Positions 45,730 through 57,105 of a stretch of DNA of 64,000 nucleotides are shown here, one piece after another; position 1 is the stretch's first letter; every line of letters starts with the position of its first letter. The notes beneath the pieces were generated by a model, which saw only the letters and a list, made by a program, of their open reading frames with translations, was not told the DNA's origin and did no database searches. Where the stretch lies: assembly GCA_015062605.1 (NCBI GenBank), contig SUUI01000007.1, positions 1 through 64,000 of the forward strand, read 5' to 3'. The stretch comes from Eggerthellaceae bacterium (GTDB lineage: Bacteria; Actinomycetota; Coriobacteriia; Coriobacteriales; Eggerthellaceae). Position numbers and translations under genes: made by a program.

Positions 45730-47127
45730 CTATTCGGTCTCAGCAGCTTTGTCGGAATCTTCCTTGGAGGCGCTGCGGTCGGTGACGAACTTCACGTCAT
45801 CTTCACCGGCGTCATCACCATATTCGGTGACCACGGCGTTCTCGACAACATGATCGAGCGCCTTCTGACGCGCAAGACCTGCACGGACCAGATACAGACG
45901 TCCGCCGTTCTTCCACTCCTCGTAGAGCGCCTTCGGATCCGTTGCGCCGGACTTCTCGAATTCGGCGACGACATCGTCTTCCGTGATCTCGATGCCAAGG
46001 TTGCGGGCCACGGCATCAAGCGCGAGATCCTCCTTGGCCATATCGGTCGCCTGGCGCTTGATGTCCTCCCTGAACTGGGTGGCATCGATGCCAGCCTGCA
46101 TGAGATAGGCATCGAAAGTGATGGCCTGGTCCTGCAAACGCTTGAAGAAGTCCTTTAAGATTTCCGACTCGTTATCGGTAACCATATCTTCAGGAGGCTC
46201 ACCCTCGAGACGCTCGCACAAAACGCGCAGGCAGTTGTTTTCCTTCAGGCGCGGAATGATGTCTTCCTTCTGCTGCTCGATGGACTCGATGACGCGCTCG
46301 CGCAGCTCGGCAGCCGTCTCGAAACCGAAGGTATCCTTGACCCACTCGTCCGTAAGCTCTGGCTTGATCTTCTTGAGCAGGCTCAAGACCTCGATGTCGA
46401 GATGGATCTTCTCGGTCTTGCCGTTAAGACCAGCGGTGTAAGCGGTCGGCTCTTCGGGGACATCGATGGCGAACTGCTTCGTATCGCCTTTCTTCAGACC
46501 CATCAGCTCCTCATCGAAAGAGGCCGGATACAGACCGGATCCGATGGTGTATTGCATGGATTCCTCAGAGACGTACGGGAGGTTCTCGCCCTTATCGTCG
46601 GTTGCAACGACTTTGAGGCTTACCGTAGAGTCGGCCTTGACCTTGGTGTTGGCAGGTGCGGGATCATAGTGATAATAGTGCTCGGTCAAAGCATCGAGCT
46701 GATCGGCGATCTCGCCTTCCGTAGCGGCATGCTGCGGCAATGCGACTTCGACGGGGTCGTAACTATTAAGCTCGAACTCGGGCTTGGTGTCGATCTCGTA
46801 GACGTAGGTGTAGTCCTTGCCGCGCTCAACAAGACCGTTCTCGGGGTCGGGCTCAAGCTGTCCGACAGGATACAGGTTCACATCTTCGAAGGACTGGGGG
46901 TACGTGTCATTGATGACATCGTCGGTAACCTGTGCCCGAATGGCTTCCGGCCCTAACGCGTTATCGATGACGGGCCGAGGGGCCTTGCCCTTGCGGAAAC
47001 CCGGGAAATTATACTTGTATGCGGCATCCTTATATGCCTTCTTGATACGTGCGTCGATCTCCTTGGACTCAACCGTGACAGTTACCTTGCAGCGATTGCC
47101 TTCCAAGGCCTCCATTGTTGTTTTCAC
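45730..47127 (-). CDS. tig: Trigger factor
   Basis: Ribosome-bound chaperone and peptidyl-prolyl isomerase. With the GTG at 47127 the protein has 465 residues, starting (V)KTTMEALEGNRCKVTVTV. The ribosome-docking signature appears as NFPGFRKGKAPRPVI near residue 40. A PPIase FKBP-like middle domain (about 160-245) and the long helical C-terminal arm domain follow. GGAGGA precedes the GTG by six bases, which decides the start; an ATG four codons later is less well placed. The tig-clpP-clpX order is classical. Confidence 0.96.
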   Translation of the reverse strand: MKTTMEALEGNRCKVTVTVESKEIDARIKKAYKDAAYKYNFPGFRKGKAPRPVIDNALGPEAIRAQVTDDVINDTYPQSFEDVNLYPVGQLEPDPENGLVERGKDYTYVYEIDTKPEFELNSYDPVEVALPQHAATEGEIADQLDALTEHYYHYDPAPANTKVKADSTVSLKVVATDDKGENLPYVSEESMQYTIGSGLYPASFDEELMGLKKGDTKQFAIDVPEEPTAYTAGLNGKTEKIHLDIEVLSLLKKIKPELTDEWVKDTFGFETAAELRERVIESIEQQKEDIIPRLKENNCLRVLCERLEGEPPEDMVTDNESEILKDFFKRLQDQAITFDAYLMQAGIDATQFREDIKRQATDMAKEDLALDAVARNLGIEITEDDVVAEFEKSGATDPKALYEEWKNGGRLYLVRAGLARQKALDHVVENAVVTEYGDDAGEDDVKFVTDRSASKEDSDKAAETE

Positions 47128-47300
47128 GAAACTTCCTCCATTTTTTACGATTCTTATGGGCAAATGCGCCAACAAAGTATTATCGCATAAGTGTCTCCTC
47201 TTATTGCTGGCACTTCGCTATTTGTGGAGAAAAGCACGAATAAGCACACCGCGATGCAACGATGGGCGGTGCCGCATTGAAAACGATATGGAAAATGGGC

Positions 47301-47762
47301 TTATCGCGTAAGGAGCGCTGCGATGCGGTCGCTGTACTGCGCGTCTGCAAAACCGTCCTCTAAAGAGAGGTCGATGATGGGCGCTTCGTTCCACAACTCC
47401 TCGAGCTGGTAGAAATCACGTGCCTCAGGCTGGAAAACATGCACGACGAATGATCCGTAATCCAATAACGCCCAGATACCGTCATTCGTGCCTTCGGTAT
47501 GCAAAGGCTTCACGCCGCCTTCCTTGCGCTCCGCTTCTTCGATTGCGTCGATGATGGCAGCAACCTGACGGTTGTTCGCAGCAGTGGCGATGACGAAGTA
47601 ATCGGTCACGCTTACGAGCTCCCGCACGTCTTGGATCATGATATCGGTCGCCTTCTTACTGCACGCAGCGCGCGCGGCGATGAGCGCGCATTCCCGCGAG
47701 CTTGCTTCCTCCTTAGGAGTAGATTCGGCGCTACCGGCAACGATTTCATTTATGCGGGTCAT
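47301..47762 (-). CDS. rsfS: Ribosomal silencing factor RsfS
   Basis: Binds L14 and blocks subunit joining when nutrients are scarce. The 153 residues have a variable 25-residue head, then ATDIMIQDVRELVSVTDYFVIATAANNRQVAAI and the WALLDYGSFVVHVFQPEARDFYQLEELW block typical of RsfS (Iojap). Its ATG overlaps the stop of yqeK by 4 bases. A weak GC-rich stem-loop near 47254-47282 may end the operon. Confidence 0.96.
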   Translation of the reverse strand: MTRINEIVAGSAESTPKEEASSRECALIAARAACSKKATDIMIQDVRELVSVTDYFVIATAANNRQVAAIIDAIEEAERKEGGVKPLHTEGTNDGIWALLDYGSFVVHVFQPEARDFYQLEELWNEAPIIDLSLEDGFADAQYSDRIAALLTR

Positions 47763-48421
47763 GTAAGTTCCTTTCGCATTTCCTTAAAGCTCTTCTTGCC
47801 GCACGGTTTGAACCGATTGGCATATTCGTTCCATACGGTAATGGTATCAGGATGAAGCGACGAGGTGCGGTTCAAAAGCAAAATAGTCCAAAAGCGATAG
47901 GTTTCGAAGAACAGCTTTTCGAGCGTTTCCTTCCCTACCATCCCGCGCAGCTGTTCCACCTGCACTCCAAGTTTCTTGGGATCTCTGTTCACCTCTATCG
48001 CGTCAGCGACATAGAGCGCCATATCAAGCGGCTGCATGTCCACAGATGCGACGGTATGACGAGAGATGGCTTGAATCACATCTTCGGGGATTTCTGGATA
48101 ATCGCGCGCAAGGGCAAGGGCTGCGGTCATTCCATGCAGGGCTTGAGGTGCCATGTCCAACACCTCGGCATCGACGTCGAGGGCGACCTCATGCGCACGT
48201 CTCCTGATGCCGTCATCGTCATAGCATTTATCCCAATCATGTAAAATCCCGGCAAGGCGCGCCTTGCGTTCATCGATTCCATACGTGTGCGCAAGCATCA
48301 CGCACGCATCGACCACGCCTAAGCTGTGGTTATAACGGCGCGCGGTCACACGTTGCTCAAGTTCTTTTTTCCTTTGCTCGAAGAACTCATCTGAAAGAGG
48401 ATCGCAGTGCTCGAAGGTCAT
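47759..48421 (-). CDS. yqeK: HD-domain phosphohydrolase YqeK
   Basis: YqeK-type HD hydrolase; characterised members split diadenosine tetraphosphate symmetrically. The 220 residues show RRYNHSLGVVDACVMLA, the metal-binding LAGILHDWDK (HD), HGMTAA and the ISRHTVASVDM and YVADAIE segments. The C-terminal extension of about 40 residues is poorly conserved. It overlaps nadD and rsfS by 4 bases on each side, the usual nadD-yqeK-rsfS order. Confidence 0.93.
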   Translation of the reverse strand: MTFEHCDPLSDEFFEQRKKELEQRVTARRYNHSLGVVDACVMLAHTYGIDERKARLAGILHDWDKCYDDDGIRRRAHEVALDVDAEVLDMAPQALHGMTAALALARDYPEIPEDVIQAISRHTVASVDMQPLDMALYVADAIEVNRDPKKLGVQVEQLRGMVGKETLEKLFFETYRFWTILLLNRTSSLHPDTITVWNEYANRFKPCGKKSFKEMRKELT

Positions 48422-49023
48422 TGGATGCCTCTCTTATACAAGCCCTTCTTCTGGATATAGGCGCACACTGGATACGGACACAGATACCTGATCGAGCGGC
48501 CCTCGGCTACAAGGCGGCGGATCTCCGTCGAGGAGATATCCACCCGTGCAGCGCGGATCGAGATGATGGAAAAGCCCTGCTTTTCAAGCTCAGCGCACTC
48601 GTCATCGGTCATTTCCGCACCAGGGCGGTCGATTACGATGAAGCTCGCCAGACGCGCAAGCGTTTTCGGTTTATACCACTTAGGCAAGCTTTTCGCCGAA
48701 TCGGAACCCGTGATGAAGAACAGCTCATCGTCTGGATATGCCTCGCGAAGGTCGGAAAGCGTGTCTGCCGTGTAGGTGATGCCGCCTCGCACGATGTCGA
48801 CATCGCTGATGTCGAATGCCGAGTTTCCCGCTATGGCAAGCTTGCACATGTGCATGCGGTCATCGGTTTCCAGGACGGGATCGATCTTCGTTGCAGCCGG
48901 TATAGAAACAGGTACGAATAAGACCGTATCCAGCCCACAGGCATCCCTCGCCTGCTCGGCGCACATCAAATGCCCGATATGAATCGGATCGAAGGTGCCT
49001 CCGAAAATGCCGATACGAGCCAT
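48418..49023 (-). CDS. nadD: Nicotinate-nucleotide adenylyltransferase
   Basis: Adenylates nicotinate mononucleotide in NAD synthesis. The 201 residues begin MARIGIFGGTFDPIHIGHL with the GxFDPxHxGH nucleotidyltransferase motif, and contain FITGSDSAKSLPKWYKP and the DISSTEIRRLV (SSTxIR) motif. The ATG at 49023 falls two bases after the proA stop; the upstream in-frame GTG-type starts lie inside proA. Confidence 0.96.
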   Translation of the reverse strand: MARIGIFGGTFDPIHIGHLMCAEQARDACGLDTVLFVPVSIPAATKIDPVLETDDRMHMCKLAIAGNSAFDISDVDIVRGGITYTADTLSDLREAYPDDELFFITGSDSAKSLPKWYKPKTLARLASFIVIDRPGAEMTDDECAELEKQGFSIISIRAARVDISSTEIRRLVAEGRSIRYLCPYPVCAYIQKKGLYKRGIQ

Positions 49024-49024
49024 G

Positions 49025-50284
49025 TTAGGAACGCACCTGTCCTTCACCGTTCAAGAGATACTTGTACGAGGTCAAACCCTCGAGCGCGAACGGGCCGCGT
49101 ACGTGCAGCTTCTGCGTGGAGATTCCGATCTCGGCGCCTAATCCGAATTGACCCCCATCGGTGAATGCCGTAGAGGCATTCGCATACACGCTCGAAGCAT
49201 CGACGCGCTGCTGGAAGGCTTCGATGGCACAGGCATCCTGGGCGACGATCGCCTCGGAATGCTTCGTTCCATACGTATTGACGTGATCGATGGCAGTATC
49301 CACGCCATCGACGACACGGACCGCGATCTCGGGGGCAAGGTATTCAGTCGCCCAGTCGACTTCGGTGGCATGCACGCATCCCACGCCCGCATCCGCCGCG
49401 ATTTGGGCAGCGCGCTCGTCGGCATGGATCAGCACGCCCTTCTCGGAAAGGCTTGTAAGGATGCCGGGCAGAAACGCCTCGGCAACCGCTTCATCGACGA
49501 GCAGGGTCTCCGCAGCGTTGCACACGCCGTAGCGGCGGCATTTCGCATTCATGACGATGGTATGCGCCATCTCCAGATCCGCAGAGGCATGAACGTACAC
49601 GTGGCAATTGCCCGTGCCTGTCTCGATAACGGGTACCTTCGCCGTCTCAACGCAGTGGGCGATAAGCCCCGCGCCGCCACGCGGAATCAGGACATCGACG
49701 ATGCCATGGAGTTGCATCAACTCGTCGGTAGCGGCATGGTCGGTCGTCGCGATGATTTCGATGCATCCCTTCGGCAGACCAGAGGCGACCGCAGCCTCGT
49801 GGAGGATGTCAGCGATGGCCTTGCAGGACTTCGCAGCCATGGAACCGCCACGCAGTACGGCAGCATTACCGGATTTCAGACATATACCGCACGCATCGGC
49901 GGTTACATTGGGACGGGCTTCATACACGATGGCGACGACACCGAGCGGCACAGTTACCTTCCTAAGCTGCATGCCGTTGTACAGGATGCGATCCTCTAGC
50001 ACGCGGCCCACGGGATCGGGCAGTTTCGCCAAATCCTCAAGCGCATCGGCCATATCGAACACACGGCCCTCATCCAACATCAAACGATCGAGAAGGGAAT
50101 CAGAGGTATTGCGGGCCTTCGCCGCCTCCATATCCGAAACATTCGCTGCAATGACCTCATCGACGTTATCGCGGAGGGCAGCCGCCATGGCGAAAAGCGC
50201 TTTGTTGCGGTCCTCGCAGCTTATGGTCATCATCTGCGCCGATGCAGCCTTGGCGCGCAATGCGATGTCGCGTACAGAATCCAT
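49025..50284 (-). CDS. proA: Gamma-glutamyl phosphate reductase
   Basis: Second enzyme of proline synthesis, reducing gamma-glutamyl phosphate with NADPH. The 419 residues have an aldehyde-dehydrogenase fold with the PLGVVAIVYEARPNVTADA nucleotide segment, LIPRGGAGLI and the catalytic-Cys region KCRRYGVCNAAETLLV. It starts nine bases after proB, so the two consecutive enzymes of the pathway are made together. Confidence 0.97.
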   Translation of the reverse strand: MDSVRDIALRAKAASAQMMTISCEDRNKALFAMAAALRDNVDEVIAANVSDMEAAKARNTSDSLLDRLMLDEGRVFDMADALEDLAKLPDPVGRVLEDRILYNGMQLRKVTVPLGVVAIVYEARPNVTADACGICLKSGNAAVLRGGSMAAKSCKAIADILHEAAVASGLPKGCIEIIATTDHAATDELMQLHGIVDVLIPRGGAGLIAHCVETAKVPVIETGTGNCHVYVHASADLEMAHTIVMNAKCRRYGVCNAAETLLVDEAVAEAFLPGILTSLSEKGVLIHADERAAQIAADAGVGCVHATEVDWATEYLAPEIAVRVVDGVDTAIDHVNTYGTKHSEAIVAQDACAIEAFQQRVDASSVYANASTAFTDGGQFGLGAEIGISTQKLHVRGPFALEGLTSYKYLLNGEGQVRS

Positions 50285-50293
50285 GGTGCCTCC

Positions 50294-52869
<2,576 letters not shown>

Positions 52870-52881
52870 TTATCGCACATG

Positions 52882-52887
52882 ATTGTA
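52882..52887 (-). promoter_or_regulatory. Candidate -10 for obgE operon
   Basis: TACAAT lies on the minus strand just past the rpmA terminator, about 85 bases before obgE. The -35 is weak (GCATCT at 17-base spacing). It is supported mainly by the terminator that precedes it. Confidence 0.3.
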
Positions 52888-52912
52888 TTACAGCTATGCA
52901 CCGCAGATGCGC

Positions 52913-52944
52913 AAAAAGGGGCAAGATGCCATGCATCTTGCCCC
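52913..52944 (-). terminator. Rho-independent terminator of rplU-rpmA
   Basis: The minus strand has GGGGCAAGATGC paired with GCATCTTGCCCC (12 perfect base pairs, 3-base loop), followed directly by TTTTT. It lies 33 bases past the rpmA stop. Confidence 0.92.
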
Positions 52945-52976
52945 GATAGCGCTGAAACGCTTCTCTTTGAAACGAC

Positions 52977-53225
52977 TTACTCCGGAATGACGCTGATCTT
53001 GCGCTTGACGCCACGCGTGAACTCGAGCGTGCCATCGCACAGAGCGAACAGCGTGTCGTCCTTGCCGCGACCGACGTTGTTGCCCGGATGGAAATGCGTG
53101 CCGCGCTGACGCACGATGATGTTGCCAGCCTTCACATGCTCGCCTGCGAACTTCTTGACACCGAGTCGCTGCGCATGGGAATCGCGGCCGTTACGGCTGG
53201 AACCTAAACCTTTTTTATGAGCCAT
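52977..53225 (-). CDS. rpmA: 50S ribosomal protein L27
   Basis: Ribosomal protein of 82 residues reaching toward the peptidyl-transferase centre. It starts [24 protein letters not shown] with no cleavable N-terminal extension of the Firmicutes type, and has the [28 protein letters not shown] block. It lies 21 bases after rplU and ends at a strong terminator. Confidence 0.98.
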   Translation of the reverse strand: MAHKKGLGSSRNGRDSHAQRLGVKKFAGEHVKAGNIIVRQRGTHFHPGNNVGRGKDDTLFALCDGTLEFTRGVKRKISVIPE

Positions 53226-53246
53226 GGATTATCCCTCCCTTACGCG

Positions 53247-53639
53247 TTACTCGGCGGCCTCATCGGCAGCTTCGACGGTCTTCTCCTCGACAGCTTCTTT
53301 AGCAGGCTCTTGCTTCTTGGCGGCCTTCTTCGCTGCGCCGATGGACTTGATCTCGACGCGAGTGAGAAGCTGGCGATGACCCTTCTTGCGCTTGTAGTTC
53401 TTGCGCTTCTTGAACTTGAAGACGATTGCCTTCTCGCCCTTGAATTGCTCGAGGACCTCGGCGATAACCTCGACCTTTGCGGCCTTGGCGGGATCGGCTT
53501 CGACCTTATCGCCATCAACGATGCAGATAGCCTCAAGCGCGACGGTTTCGCCGACATGGGCATCGAGCTTCTCGATGTTAAGTTTGTCTCCCTCGGCGAC
53601 CTTGTATTGCTTGCCGCCGGTCTTTACGATTGCGTACAT
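53247..53639 (-). CDS. rplU: 50S ribosomal protein L21
   Basis: Ribosomal protein of 130 residues starting MYAIVKTGGKQYKVAEGD and containing FKFKKRKNYKRKKGHRQLLTRVEI, the standard L21 RNA-binding segment. The last 28 residues are an added Ala/Glu/Lys tail (AAKKAAKKQEPAKEAVEEKT), longer than the ~103-residue norm. A near-consensus promoter lies 37 bases upstream, and AAGGAG precedes the ATG. Confidence 0.97.
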   Translation of the reverse strand: MYAIVKTGGKQYKVAEGDKLNIEKLDAHVGETVALEAICIVDGDKVEADPAKAAKVEVIAEVLEQFKGEKAIVFKFKKRKNYKRKKGHRQLLTRVEIKSIGAAKKAAKKQEPAKEAVEEKTVEAADEAAE

Positions 53640-53675
53640 GAATTACTCCTTGGATGTGATTAAACGCAATGGTGT

Positions 53676-53704
53676 ATTGTACTTTCGCCTTATGTTTAAG
53701 TCAA
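53676..53704 (-). promoter_or_regulatory. Strong sigma70-type promoter for rplU-rpmA
   Basis: The minus strand reads TTGACT (53704-53699), 17 bases, TACAAT (53681-53676): five of six matches in each hexamer with ideal spacing. The leader is only about 30 bases. It overlaps the end of the polA transcript region. Confidence 0.85.
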
Positions 53705-53738
53705 TAACCCAATTTGTGTTTTTCGCATTGGAATCGGC

Positions 53739-56378
53739 TTAATGGGCTTGGGCCCATTGCTCGCCGTACGAGACGTCGACGCGAAGCGGCACACTCAAGG
53801 CCACTGCATGCTCCATAATCTCCCCTACGAGCCCGCTTACGTATTCCAGCTCGTCGTGCGGCACCGAGAAATCCAGCTCGTCGTGCACCTGCAAAAGCAT
53901 GGTCGTCTTCAAGCCCTCCGAAAGCAGGCGCTCCTGAATCCGCCTCATCGCAAGCTTGATGATGTCGGCAGCCGACCCCTGCATCGGATGGTTCATAGCG
54001 GTACGTTCACCGAATGCGCGCATGTTCGCATTGCCCGCACGAAGCTCTGGGATATGGCGCTTGCGGCCGAACATGGTCTGCGCGTATCCGAGCTCCTTCG
54101 CGTGCTCGACCGTTTGATCGAGGTATTCCCTGACGCGAGGATATGCGGAGAAATAGCGCTCGATCATGCTGCGCGCCTCGGGAACGGGAATGTCGAGGCT
54201 TTGCGCCAACCCGAACGCCTGCTGTCCGTATACGATGCCGAAATTGACCGCCTTCGCACGGCTTCTCATCGCAGGCGTGACCTCATCGACGGAAACTCCG
54301 AACACAGATGCGGCCGTCGCGGCATGGAAATCGGCTCCCGAGCAGAACGCTTCGATGAGTCGCTCGTCCCCGGAAAGGTGCGCAAGCAGCCTCAACTCGA
54401 TTTGCGAGTAATCTGCCGACAAGAACACTTCCCCGTCGTTGAGCGGGATGAAGCACGTTCTGATCTGCTTCCCGAAATCGGTGCGCACGGGGATGTTCTG
54501 CAAGTTGGGATCCGAAGAAGAGAGTCGTCCAGTCGTTGTGACCGTCTGGTTGAACGTGGTATGCACCCTGCCATCGCTCGCGCGAGCCGCCATGCGAGGG
54601 AGCGCATCGATGTAGGTGGATTTCATCTTCGCCAATTCGCGATAGGAAAGCACCAATCCTGGAAGCTCATGATCATTTGCAAGGTCTTTGAGTACGCTCG
54701 CATCGGTCGAGTAACCGCGCTTCGTCTTCTTTCCGTGGCGAAGCCCCAATACCTCGAAAAGGATGTGAGCGAGCTGCTGCGGTGAATCAATGTTGAATTC
54801 CTCGCCGGCCAGTTTGTAGATCTGATCGCGAAGCTGCTCGAGATCCCTTGCGGTAATATCGCCGAGCTCCGAAAGGCGCTTTGCATCGATTCGCGCGCCT
54901 GCGCGCTCCATCGCGGCAAGTACACCCACCAAAGGAGCGTCGATTTGGGCATATACGCTCCAGCTCCCATCAGCTTCGAGCGCTTTAGTGAGCGGATCGA
55001 CCAAGGCAGCGCAGCAAACCGCAGCGCATGCGGCACGGGCAAGATCATCATCTAGGGCGGGCAACGTAGATCCGAGATGGTATTCGACAAGGCCTGCAAG
55101 CGTATGCTTTCTAGACGAATCGAGAACGTAAGCAGCGACATCGACGTCGAAGGCATCCATGTTCAAGAGCGCCTCCGCATCGACGTAGGCGACTTCACCG
55201 CTGTCCGCAGGGAAGATCTCGCGAAGCGTTTCCTTCAGATCGAACGCGGAAAAACTCGCGCTTCTCACGACATCCGCGAATGCTTCGAGCGCCTCTGCAT
55301 CCTCGAGAATCGCAACGCCATCAGGACAGGCGAACGCAATCGATAAGCTTGAGCCGAACAAGGTCTCTTGGGCGTTTCGGCAAAATGCGATGCCGATGCG
55401 GGAGCCGGACCCGATAGCCGCTTCAAGGGCGCTTTTCGCATCCTTTCCGGTAAGCATTGGCTCGAAACGTATCTGGGAGGCAGATGTGCTGTCGTCAGGA
55501 GCGTCTTCGCCTTGCAGGCTCAGAACCTTGGAGAGATGCGTCGAGAAACGGTATTTCCCAAAAGCTTCGCGTAGTTTGTCAGCATCGAACGCGGGGAATG
55601 CGACCGATTCCACATCAAGATCGAGATCGACATCGCGCACGATGGTGGCGACTTGCCTGCTTATATAGGCAAGGTCCTTGTTGTCGCGCACGTGCTCGAG
55701 CTGCTTACCTTTGAGCTTATCAAGATTCTCGTATAACCCGTCCATGCTGCCGAATTGCTGCAAAAGCTTGGCGGCGGTCTTTTGCCCGATGCCCGGAACG
55801 CCGGGGATGTTGTCAGAGGAATCCCCCATCAAACCCAAGAAATCGGGAAACTGCGCAGGCGTGACACCGTACTTCTCCTCGACCATCGCCGGATCGAACA
55901 CCACGACATCGGTGATGCCCTTTTTTGTCGTCACGATGAACGTCTTATCGCTTGCGAGTTGGCAAGCATCCTTATCGCCCGTCACCAAAAGCGTCTCGTA
56001 CCCGAGCGCCTCATCACGCGCGGCGACGGTTCCTAAGATGTCATCCCCTTCCCATCCGGGCATCTTCACGACAGGGATGCCCATCGCACCAAGCAGCTCT
56101 TCCATAATTGGAAACTGCACGCGTAATTCGTTATCCATCGGAGGGCGCTGCGCCTTATACTGCTCGAGCGCTTCCATGCGGAACTTCGGCTTTCCCGCAT
56201 CGAACGCGCAGATAATGGCATCGGGATGAGCGATATCGATGAATTTCAGGAGCATCGACAGAAAGCCGAAGCATGCGTTGGTCGGCGTGCCGTCAGGCGC
56301 GTTCATAGTCGGCGGCACGGCGTGATACGCACGATGCATGAGCGAATTGCCATCGATGCATGCGACTTTCTTAGGCAT
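53739..56378 (-). CDS. polA: DNA polymerase I
   Basis: Repair and Okazaki-fragment polymerase of 879 residues. The N-terminal 5'-3' exonuclease (about 1-290) has DGNSLMHRAYHA, GWEGDDILGT and GLMGDSSDNIPGVPGIGQKTA. The middle domain lacks the Asp/Glu metal ligands of a 3'-5' exonuclease, so proofreading is probably absent, as in Bacillus and Thermus enzymes. The polymerase motifs are complete: LSADYSQIELRLLAHLSGD (A), RSRAKAVNFGIVYGQQAFG (B) and LLQVHDELDFSVP (C). It lies 49 bases after the response-regulator-like gene. Confidence 0.97.
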   Translation of the reverse strand: MPKKVACIDGNSLMHRAYHAVPPTMNAPDGTPTNACFGFLSMLLKFIDIAHPDAIICAFDAGKPKFRMEALEQYKAQRPPMDNELRVQFPIMEELLGAMGIPVVKMPGWEGDDILGTVAARDEALGYETLLVTGDKDACQLASDKTFIVTTKKGITDVVVFDPAMVEEKYGVTPAQFPDFLGLMGDSSDNIPGVPGIGQKTAAKLLQQFGSMDGLYENLDKLKGKQLEHVRDNKDLAYISRQVATIVRDVDLDLDVESVAFPAFDADKLREAFGKYRFSTHLSKVLSLQGEDAPDDSTSASQIRFEPMLTGKDAKSALEAAIGSGSRIGIAFCRNAQETLFGSSLSIAFACPDGVAILEDAEALEAFADVVRSASFSAFDLKETLREIFPADSGEVAYVDAEALLNMDAFDVDVAAYVLDSSRKHTLAGLVEYHLGSTLPALDDDLARAACAAVCCAALVDPLTKALEADGSWSVYAQIDAPLVGVLAAMERAGARIDAKRLSELGDITARDLEQLRDQIYKLAGEEFNIDSPQQLAHILFEVLGLRHGKKTKRGYSTDASVLKDLANDHELPGLVLSYRELAKMKSTYIDALPRMAARASDGRVHTTFNQTVTTTGRLSSSDPNLQNIPVRTDFGKQIRTCFIPLNDGEVFLSADYSQIELRLLAHLSGDERLIEAFCSGADFHAATAASVFGVSVDEVTPAMRSRAKAVNFGIVYGQQAFGLAQSLDIPVPEARSMIERYFSAYPRVREYLDQTVEHAKELGYAQTMFGRKRHIPELRAGNANMRAFGERTAMNHPMQGSAADIIKLAMRRIQERLLSEGLKTTMLLQVHDELDFSVPHDELEYVSGLVGEIMEHAVALSVPLRVDVSYGEQWAQAH

Positions 56379-56427
56379 GTTCGTACTCCTTAGATGTGTC
56401 CTTGCATAAATCCAGGTGAAAGCAGGC

Positions 56428-57105
56428 TTATACGGTCCACAGGTAACCGACGCCGCGCACCGTCTCGAGATGCTGTGCCAGCTCCGGGCCGAGCTTCGCG
56501 CGGACTCGGCGTACGTGCACGTCGACCGTACGCGTGCCTCCGTAGTAATCGAAGCCCCATACTCGGCTTAAGAGCACATCACGCGAATACGTCTTTCCTG
56601 GATGAGTGACCAAAAACGCGAGTAGCGCATACTCGAGATATGTGAAGTCGATGGGCTCACCGTTGATCTTCACCTGGTACGTTGAGAGGTTGATGGTCAT
56701 ATCCTCGACCGTGATGCAGTCGCTAACCGCGCTCTCGTTTCCCGGCCACAGCAAGTGGCGCACGCGCACGCCGCATTCCTCTATCGAAGCGTTTCGCACC
56801 ACGAAATCGCTTTTGACGCGCATCGGCATCCGGAAATCGGCAACCACGCGTTCGTCGACGATGATGAGAAGCGATGCCTGCGTGGCATCAACCAAGAGGT
56901 CCTCCACGGATGCAAGCACATCGAGGCTGCCATTCCGGACCTCGAAAACCACCAAATCGCAATCCTGATGCTCTAAGATCAGCGAGCGAAGCTTCATCGA
57001 GGACCCCGTATAAACCTCGGTATCCATCTTCGAGAGGAGCGTTTTGAATTTATGGGCGTTATCGAGGCTATCAGCGACGAACACCACTTTCTTGCGGCGC
57101 ATCAT
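56428..57105 (-). CDS. Atypical OmpR-type response regulator beside glnA
   Basis: A 225-residue protein with a receiver-like N-terminal domain (1-115) and a C-terminal winged helix (about 125-222) of the OmpR/PhoB type (YLEYALLAFLVTHPGKTYSRD, then a VDVHVRRVRAKL recognition helix and RGVGYLW). The phosphorylation pocket is broken: Glu55 stands where the acceptor Asp should be (DLVVFEVRNG), and only one residue of the usual acidic pair remains (FVADS). It has no histidine kinase neighbour. It starts within the glnA stop (TGATG; an alternative GTG overlaps by 4). Actinobacterial GlnR has this same orphan, non-phosphorylated OmpR design, so a nitrogen-regulatory role is plausible but unproven. 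Confidence 0.85.
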   Translation of the reverse strand: MMRRKKVVFVADSLDNAHKFKTLLSKMDTEVYTGSSMKLRSLILEHQDCDLVVFEVRNGSLDVLASVEDLLVDATQASLLIIVDERVVADFRMPMRVKSDFVVRNASIEECGVRVRHLLWPGNESAVSDCITVEDMTINLSTYQVKINGEPIDFTYLEYALLAFLVTHPGKTYSRDVLLSRVWGFDYYGGTRTVDVHVRRVRAKLGPELAQHLETVRGVGYLWTV

